DNA of 9,820 nucleotides from Parcubacteria group bacterium (GTDB lineage: Bacteria > Patescibacteriota > Minisyncoccia > UBA6257). The stretch is from the NCBI GenBank assembly GCA_012798235.1, contig JAAZNP010000019.1:1-9820 (forward strand). The letters run 5' to 3'. Positions 6,247 through 9,820 of this stretch are shown one piece after another. The first letter of the stretch is position 1; every line of letters starts with the position of its first letter. A program made the position numbers and the translations under genes. Below the pieces are notes generated by a model. It was not told the origin of the DNA. It did not search any database and saw only the letters and a program-made list of their open reading frames with translations.

Positions 6247-7757
6247 AATTTAGCATTTAATATAAAAGTGACTCCTTCGGGAGTTTCTACTAAAGATTGA
6301 AGGGGCAAATTAATATCTTTTAGAATTGCTGCGGTTTCTAAACTTTGTTTCCAAGTAGAAACATTAATTTTATTTGTCGCGCTACCTAAAATAGTAACAT
6401 TATTAGCTGGCTGGTTACTCATTAAGATCCTTTTAATAATTATATTATTTTGGCGAGCGCTATTAAAAATCTTGCTTAAAATCTGATAATCGCTTTCTTG
6501 ATAATTTTTTATTTGATTCAAAATATTTACTAAAGCATTAAATTCATTAGCTTGCTGAACTAATATATTTTCTTTTTCTAGAGTAGCGCGGTCTAAAGGC
6601 ATGGTTAATGATTGAGCGTAACGATTAGCTATATTTCTAAACAGCACATTATCCAATAAGCCAAAAACGCCAGTTAAAAGCAAAATAACAGTTAAACCGA
6701 TTTTGGCCCATAAAGAAGCGACGCGATATAAATGATTTTGGCTGTAGCTTTCTTCGGTTCCTACTGGCGATAAACTCACGATAGTATCTTGATAGCGAGG
6801 AATTAATCCTCGTAAAGCAGAACCGATAGCAGAAAACCAATCTAAAGCCACCCAGCGCATATAGCCCGGCAAAGCGATTCCGAAGGGCTGCAATTTATAA
6901 GTTTCAAAAATAAACTGACTTAAAATTTGATTAAATTTGTTATCAGAACTTAAAAAGATAAATTTTTGCACTGGTTTTTTGCGTTTGAGAGAATAGAAAT
7001 TTAAAAGCATGGGAATTTCGTTATCCAAATGTTTTTTAATCATGTCGATAGTAATCTGTTTGGGAATTTTTGGTCCAAAAATCTCCGACCAAGAATCAAA
7101 ATCAAAAAAGATTAATTTATTACCTTCGCTTAATACAAATTCAATGCCTTCAGTGCGCAGAGAAACACTTAAAACTGATTGGTTCTTTTCACCAAAATAA
7201 TTCAAAAATCTCACTAAACCAATAGCCCAGGATTCCACCGCCACTATTTTAAATCCAGCTTTTTCCAAAACCTCAAGATAAGGGTTAACTTGCTTTTTAT
7301 TAGCCAAAGCAATAAAAACTTCCCTTTCATTATCTTTGACTGACTGTCCCCAATCCTCCCAGTCAAAATAAACTTCTTCCAAGGGCAAGGGCGCCACCAT
7401 TTGGGTATTAAAAATTACGGCGTCTTTAAAGCGCTCTTCTTCTAAATCAGGCAGAGATAAAAGATTGGTATAAAAATTGGCTGAAGGCAAAGATAGAACC
7501 AGCCAAATTTCTTTAGTTTTGGGCCAAATTTTTTGTTTTAAGGAAAGAAAAAATGATTGTAATTCCTGCGGTTTCTTTAAAATTCCTTCTTCAATAATTC
7601 CGGGCGGCAAAGCGTATTTCCCGACTTTAGTAATTTTATTAATGGTTTTGTCAAAACAAAAAACCCGCACCATTCTTTCTTCAATAGAGATAGCGCTGAT
7701 GGTAAATTCCGGAACCAACAATTTTTGCCAATCCTTAAGAGAAAATTTCGGCTTCAT
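6243..7757 (-). CDS. PilM-PilN fusion (GspL-like) inner-membrane assembly protein
   Basis: This 504-aa protein has three parts. Residues 1 to about 330 resemble the actin-like cytoplasmic protein PilM: PNLxLPSxxFY-like strands (LVLSLPSANFYTNLLSLP, 86-103), then VIFNTQMVAPLPLEEVYFDW (114-133), a common PilM pattern ('E...fIPf.leev.fdy'), and EVLEKAGFKIVAVE (162-175). A single hydrophobic segment follows at about 350-370, preceded by Arg345 and Lys352. The rest (about 375-504) is an extracytoplasmic PilN-like part with a predicted coiled coil (LEKENILVQQANEFNALVNIL) and an alpha/beta C-terminal domain. PilM and PilN are usually separate genes; the fused arrangement mirrors GspL of type II secretion. 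The first phosphate loop is degenerate (EFTISAISIEER instead of a GIDxGSSxxK form), so nucleotide binding is doubtful. It overlaps both neighbours by ATGA. Role inferred: type IV pilus or competence-type machine assembly. Confidence 0.75.
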   Translation of the reverse strand: MKPKFSLKDWQKLLVPEFTISAISIEERMVRVFCFDKTINKITKVGKYALPPGIIEEGILKKPQELQSFFLSLKQKIWPKTKEIWLVLSLPSANFYTNLLSLPDLEEERFKDAVIFNTQMVAPLPLEEVYFDWEDWGQSVKDNEREVFIALANKKQVNPYLEVLEKAGFKIVAVESWAIGLVRFLNYFGEKNQSVLSVSLRTEGIEFVLSEGNKLIFFDFDSWSEIFGPKIPKQITIDMIKKHLDNEIPMLLNFYSLKRKKPVQKFIFLSSDNKFNQILSQFIFETYKLQPFGIALPGYMRWVALDWFSAIGSALRGLIPRYQDTIVSLSPVGTEESYSQNHLYRVASLWAKIGLTVILLLTGVFGLLDNVLFRNIANRYAQSLTMPLDRATLEKENILVQQANEFNALVNILNQIKNYQESDYQILSKIFNSARQNNIIIKRILMSNQPANNVTILGSATNKINVSTWKQSLETAAILKDINLPLQSLVETPEGVTFILNAKL

Positions 7758-8317
7758 AACATATTATTGATTAATTTCTGCCAAATATCCAAAATATCTT
7801 GTTTACTTACTTCTGTTCTAATGTATTTTTTATCTAATTTGCCTTTCATTATTTTTAAAATAGAACGAGCATCTTCTAAATGTTTTTCCGAATTACTTAA
7901 TTTATACCAACGTAATTTACTCAATAAAAGATCTTCCGGCGAAATAAAATAAATAACTTGCCCATTAAATGTCTGAGGTATTGCTCTTTTTATTTCTTTT
8001 AATCCAACCGGATCTTTTGCAATAACCCAAAAATCTACTTTTAAACCAGTTTCTGGGTGAATAAAATTAAATTCCCCTTCCTGTCGAATAGCCTTGCTTA
8101 CCGTTTCTTCATCAATATAACCAGCTTCAGAAAAATTTCTAAGCAGACTTATTAATTTAAAGGATTGGGCTTGTTTTAATTGAACTACAATATCAATATC
8201 AAAAGTCGCTCTTGGTCTTCCCCAAACTGAAACAGCAAAACCACCAGTAATACAATAGCTAAGATTTAATTTTTCTAAGATTTTAACTACTTCAACGAGT
8301 AGTTCTTCCGGGGTCAT
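7754..8317 (-). CDS. Nucleotidyltransferase-fold protein (AbiEii/DUF6036-like)
   Basis: This 187-aa protein carries the nucleotidyltransferase signature: Gly25-Gly26 (YCITGGFAVSVWG) followed at the usual distance by Asp40-Ile-Asp42 (TFDIDIVV), and a third acidic residue at Asp95 in LKVDFWVI. The C-terminal half has the helical SPEDLLLSKLRWYKLSNSEKHLEDARSIL-type region (residues from about 126) found in AbiEii-like and DUF6036 proteins. Such proteins transfer NMP groups to RNA, protein or small molecules; some are toxins. All three catalytic acids are present, so activity is plausible, but the substrate is unknown. The start ATG at 8317 lies 26 nt inside the end of the preceding small gene, and the TGA stop overlaps the next ATG, so it is the second gene of a tightly coupled unit. 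No membrane segment or signal peptide is seen. Confidence 0.82.
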   Translation of the reverse strand: MTPEELLVEVVKILEKLNLSYCITGGFAVSVWGRPRATFDIDIVVQLKQAQSFKLISLLRNFSEAGYIDEETVSKAIRQEGEFNFIHPETGLKVDFWVIAKDPVGLKEIKRAIPQTFNGQVIYFISPEDLLLSKLRWYKLSNSEKHLEDARSILKIMKGKLDKKYIRTEVSKQDILDIWQKLINNML

Positions 8318-8471
8318 AAGATTTGGATAATTTATTGAGTTTTAAACATAATTCAACCAAACTTAAGGTAGCTCTCAGCTTAGTACTAGGGAGCATTTTC
8401 TTAAAATACTCATTTTGCCTCTCTTCGATATTTTTTTTCTTGTTTAAAATATTAGTAGACTTTTGAGGCAT
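8292..8471 (-). CDS. Small helical protein, possible partner of the nucleotidyltransferase
   Basis: A 59-aa product is predicted from the ATG at 8471 (MPQKSTNIL...). An upstream in-frame ATG at 8519 is rejected because it lies before the predicted transcription start near 8491. The protein is basic and likely helical: a lysine-rich start, then EERQNEYFKKMLPSTKLRA and LSLVELCLKLNKL, and an arginine-containing tail (DPGRTTR). I do not recognise a named family. The pattern 'erqneyfkkm-PsxKLraxLxLvelcxkL' resembles short proteins ('..mtPeeRLrlalel..') that I recall being encoded directly before nucleotidyltransferases in many bacteria. That similarity is from memory and unverified. The 26-nt overlap with the next gene and the palindrome over its promoter suggest a possible antitoxin or autoregulator role. 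This is inference; nothing in the peptide itself is an obvious DNA-binding motif. Confidence 0.6.
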   Translation of the reverse strand: MPQKSTNILNKKKNIEERQNEYFKKMLPSTKLRATLSLVELCLKLNKLSKSYDPGRTTR

Positions 8472-8485
8472 ATTAATAATAAAAA

Positions 8486-8504
8486 CTATACCTATTAAGT
8501 ATAG
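8486..8504. promoter_or_regulatory. Palindrome over the -10 box: candidate operator
   Basis: CTATAC (8486-8491) and GTATAG (8499-8504) form a perfect 6-bp inverted repeat with a 7-nt centre. The right arm contains most of the -10 hexamer and the left arm ends at the predicted transcription start. A protein bound here would block RNA polymerase. The position fits autoregulation, as in toxin-antitoxin operons, but no regulator has been shown, and AT-rich dyads can arise by chance. Confidence 0.45.
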
Positions 8505-8526
8505 CAAATTAAAACTCAAAATTCAA
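8498..8526 (-). promoter_or_regulatory. Sigma70-type promoter of the four-gene operon
   Basis: On the minus strand TTGAAT (8521-8526), a 17-nt spacer and TATACT (8498-8503) form a good promoter. The start site is expected near 8491, about 20 nt before the ATG at 8471. This placement excludes the longer start at 8519 for the small gene. With overlapping or touching genes downstream, it is the only evident promoter for the small protein, nucleotidyltransferase, PilM-PilN fusion and beta-CASP hydrolase. Confidence 0.7.
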
Positions 8527-8533
8527 AACACCA

Positions 8534-8567
8534 TATTAAAAACAATCAGATTTTCTATAGAATCTGA
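8534..8567 (-). terminator. Intrinsic terminator after the surface-protein gene
   Basis: On the minus strand TCAGATTCT (8567 down) pairs with AGAAAATCTGA ending at 8546; the 7-bp core TCAGATT/AATCTGA is perfect and extends by a G-U and one more pair. It is followed directly by TTGTTTTTAA. It lies about 110 nt past the stop at 8679 and just before the next promoter, as expected for a terminator. The stem is short and AT-rich, so efficiency is uncertain. Confidence 0.6.
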
Positions 8568-8597
8568 CCTTCTTATTTGTTTTTTATTTGTGCTAAA

Positions 8598-8622
8598 GGT
8601 TGATGATTGAGAAAATCAAACC
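8598..8622 (-). other. Bulged hairpin in the 3' UTR of the surface-protein gene
   Basis: Arms GGTT (8598-8601) plus TGATT (8604-8608) pair with AATCA (8614-8618) plus AACC (8619-8622) around a 5-nt loop, with a 2-nt bulge at 8602-8603. On the minus strand only TTTAG follows, so it is a weak terminator at best. It may act as a first stop before the hairpin at 8546-8567 or as a 3'-end stabiliser. Confidence 0.4.
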
Positions 8623-8678
8623 TATCAATCCTAATATTTTAAAACTTCACTTATTGCAAAAACTCATAGACCAAAAAA

Positions 8679-9820
8679 CTAATAATACTTATCACCGAAT
8701 TGTGTTGTTTCACACAAACATCTTACACGAGCAGTTGTGGAACACGGATAATTAGCATCCGCTAACCATTGGTAATCCGTCAAACTGTCGGATCCTACAG
8801 TTCCATACATAGAATAAAGATTAGTGCTCCACGAATAACAATTCCACTGCCCCAGCATGCAACCAGAACCATTACCACTCCAAGGTAGACCAGAGATGCC
8901 GGTACCTGTTAATTGGGTGCTTAATATAGATCCGTCACACATGTCAGCCCAATTGTTTGCAAGTTTAGTAAATGAGCCATTACTGCGATTATACCAATAT
9001 ATTTCTCTGTCTGTCGAATAATGATAATTCACCGGCATATCTTGTATCTCATCACTATCGCTCACATTAATTAAGGCTCGATTTTCCCCAGGTAAACAGC
9101 CAAGAGCACTTCCTAAATCACACTTACTATCAGCTCCAGAACGACCACCTAAATTACCATTATAAGTGCTAGACGACATATACACCACTAATATATTGGG
9201 GTTATCTATCACTCCATCACAATCCTGATCTTTGCCATCAGGAGAAGTGGTATAAGCCATAGAACCAACATAACAGGTAGAACAAGATTCATCACAATCA
9301 CCGTTACCATAAGTTTTACCATCACCATCACAATCTTTCCAAATGGGGCAACAAACACCGTTTTTACAGATGCCTAAAGCATTCCAAGGGGTAGTAGAAG
9401 AATAAATATCCAGCTTGGCGCTAGGAGTTGAAGTGCCAATACCAACATTCCCCATGTTATAATAGATATCTGTACCAGAAGCAGTCCATAAACCAGTACC
9501 ACTAATTTCAATCCAACCTGAATCAGTATATCCCTTGAATTTATTAGAAGTGGTATCGTAATAAAGAGATCCAATAGCTCCAGAAGGAGCAGACGAAAAT
9601 TGGCCTATTCTAATAACCCCATAAATATCTAAAGCATAAGATGGAACGGTCGAAGTACCAATAGACAGATACCCTTGTTTTGCTTGATTAGATGAAGAAA
9701 CATCAATGGGAGTATAAATAGTTCCTCCAGGGGGTATAGCAGACGGAGAAGTCCAACCAAAAACATAACTAGCAATAATAAAACCAATAATTAAAATTGG
9801 AAACAATGAAAGGTAAAAAA
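8679..9820 (-). CDS. Anchored or secreted surface protein: fibre-type repeats, MopE-like metal motif, DUF1554-like domain (5' end outside window)
   Basis: The reading frame is open to the right edge. The first possible start inside the window is a TTG at 9806, with in-frame codons for Phe-Tyr-Leu-Ser before it, so the true start is probably just outside; numbering here is from the TTG. A hydrophobic segment (1-16) ends before GWTSPSAIPPGG (17-28), a signal or anchor layout common in CPR surface proteins. Next come fibre-like motifs, LSIGTSTVP (47-55) and YNMGNVGIGTSTPSAKLDI (116-134), resembling phage tail-fibre shaft repeats. A Cys/Asp-rich part follows: DCDGDG (158-163), GDCDESCSTC (169-178) and DGKDQDCDGVID (190-201), like MopE-type metal-binding repeats. 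Residues 204-368 resemble DUF1554, a lectin-like fold: YMSSSTYNGNLGGRSGADSKC near the start, and W/C-rich segments up to RCLCE. Probable role: adhesion or host contact. Confidence is high for surface location, moderate for domain names. Confidence 0.75.
   Translation of the reverse strand, partial: FYLSLFPILIIGFIIASYVFGWTSPSAIPPGGTIYTPIDVSSSNQAKQGYLSIGTSTVPSYALDIYGVIRIGQFSSAPSGAIGSLYYDTTSNKFKGYTDSGWIEISGTGLWTASGTDIYYNMGNVGIGTSTPSAKLDIYSSTTPWNALGICKNGVCCPIWKDCDGDGKTYGNGDCDESCSTCYVGSMAYTTSPDGKDQDCDGVIDNPNILVVYMSSSTYNGNLGGRSGADSKCDLGSALGCLPGENRALINVSDSDEIQDMPVNYHYSTDREIYWYNRSNGSFTKLANNWADMCDGSILSTQLTGTGISGLPWSGNGSGCMLGQWNCYSWSTNLYSMYGTVGSDSLTDYQWLADANYPCSTTARVRCLCETTQFGDKYY

Noticed and set aside
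7477..7952. Two overlapping plus-strand open frames (7477-7770 and 7725-7952)
   Set aside because: They overlap each other and lie antisense to the PilM-PilN-like and nucleotidyltransferase genes; no coding signature is seen.
8472..8519. N-terminal extension of the small gene starting at the ATG at 8519
   Set aside because: The ATG lies inside the promoter spacer and upstream of the predicted transcription start near 8491, so it would not be in the mRNA.
1..9820. Recoded TGA as in Gracilibacteria/Absconditabacteria
   Set aside because: TGA ends the PilM-PilN-like, nucleotidyltransferase, deacylase-like and small genes at sensible lengths, and no essential gene is interrupted by TGA.

Overview
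The window looks like a piece of a Candidate Phyla Radiation (Patescibacteria) genome, most likely Parcubacteria-like. The DNA is AT-rich and genes are tightly packed. Intergenic spacers are AT-rich and repeat-filled, and ribosome binding sites are essentially absent. Several housekeeping proteins carry substitutions at conserved positions. The surface protein has a 'GIGTSTP' fibre motif, a MopE-like Asp/Cys motif and a DUF1554-like domain, a combination I associate with this group. TGA is used as stop, so this is not the Gracilibacteria/Absconditabacteria code. Lineage is inferred from gene content; no rRNA is present.

Every supported gene is on the minus strand, so transcription runs from high to low coordinates. 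In that order: (1) a secreted or anchored surface protein (about 9820-8679, 5' end outside the window) followed by two hairpins, one of them terminator-like. (2) A clear promoter (8498-8526) whose -10 lies in a palindrome, then a tightly overlapping four-gene unit. This unit holds a 59-aa helical protein, a nucleotidyltransferase-fold protein, a PilM-PilN (GspL-like) fusion and an RNase J-like beta-CASP hydrolase. (3) A short spacer built of 7-nt repeats in inverted orientation, then folD and an N-acyl-D-amino-acid deacylase-family protein. (4) A spacer with a palindromic REP-like element and a textbook sigma70-type promoter (2179-2207), then mreB, holB (delta') and the start of frr, which runs off the left edge.

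The mreB-holB-frr block is core biology: cell shape, clamp loading and ribosome recycling. folD serves one-carbon metabolism, but this FolD has changes in its folate site, and the deacylase-like protein has lost several expected metal and catalytic residues. The middle operon is the most unusual part: a possible toxin-antitoxin-like pair is co-transcribed with, and overlaps by ATGA, a type IV pilus/type II secretion-like inner-membrane protein and a predicted ribonuclease. No tRNA, rRNA, CRISPR array or transposase was seen. No gene-free stretch exceeds 300 bases; the longest, 8472-8678, holds the promoter/operator and the hairpins.
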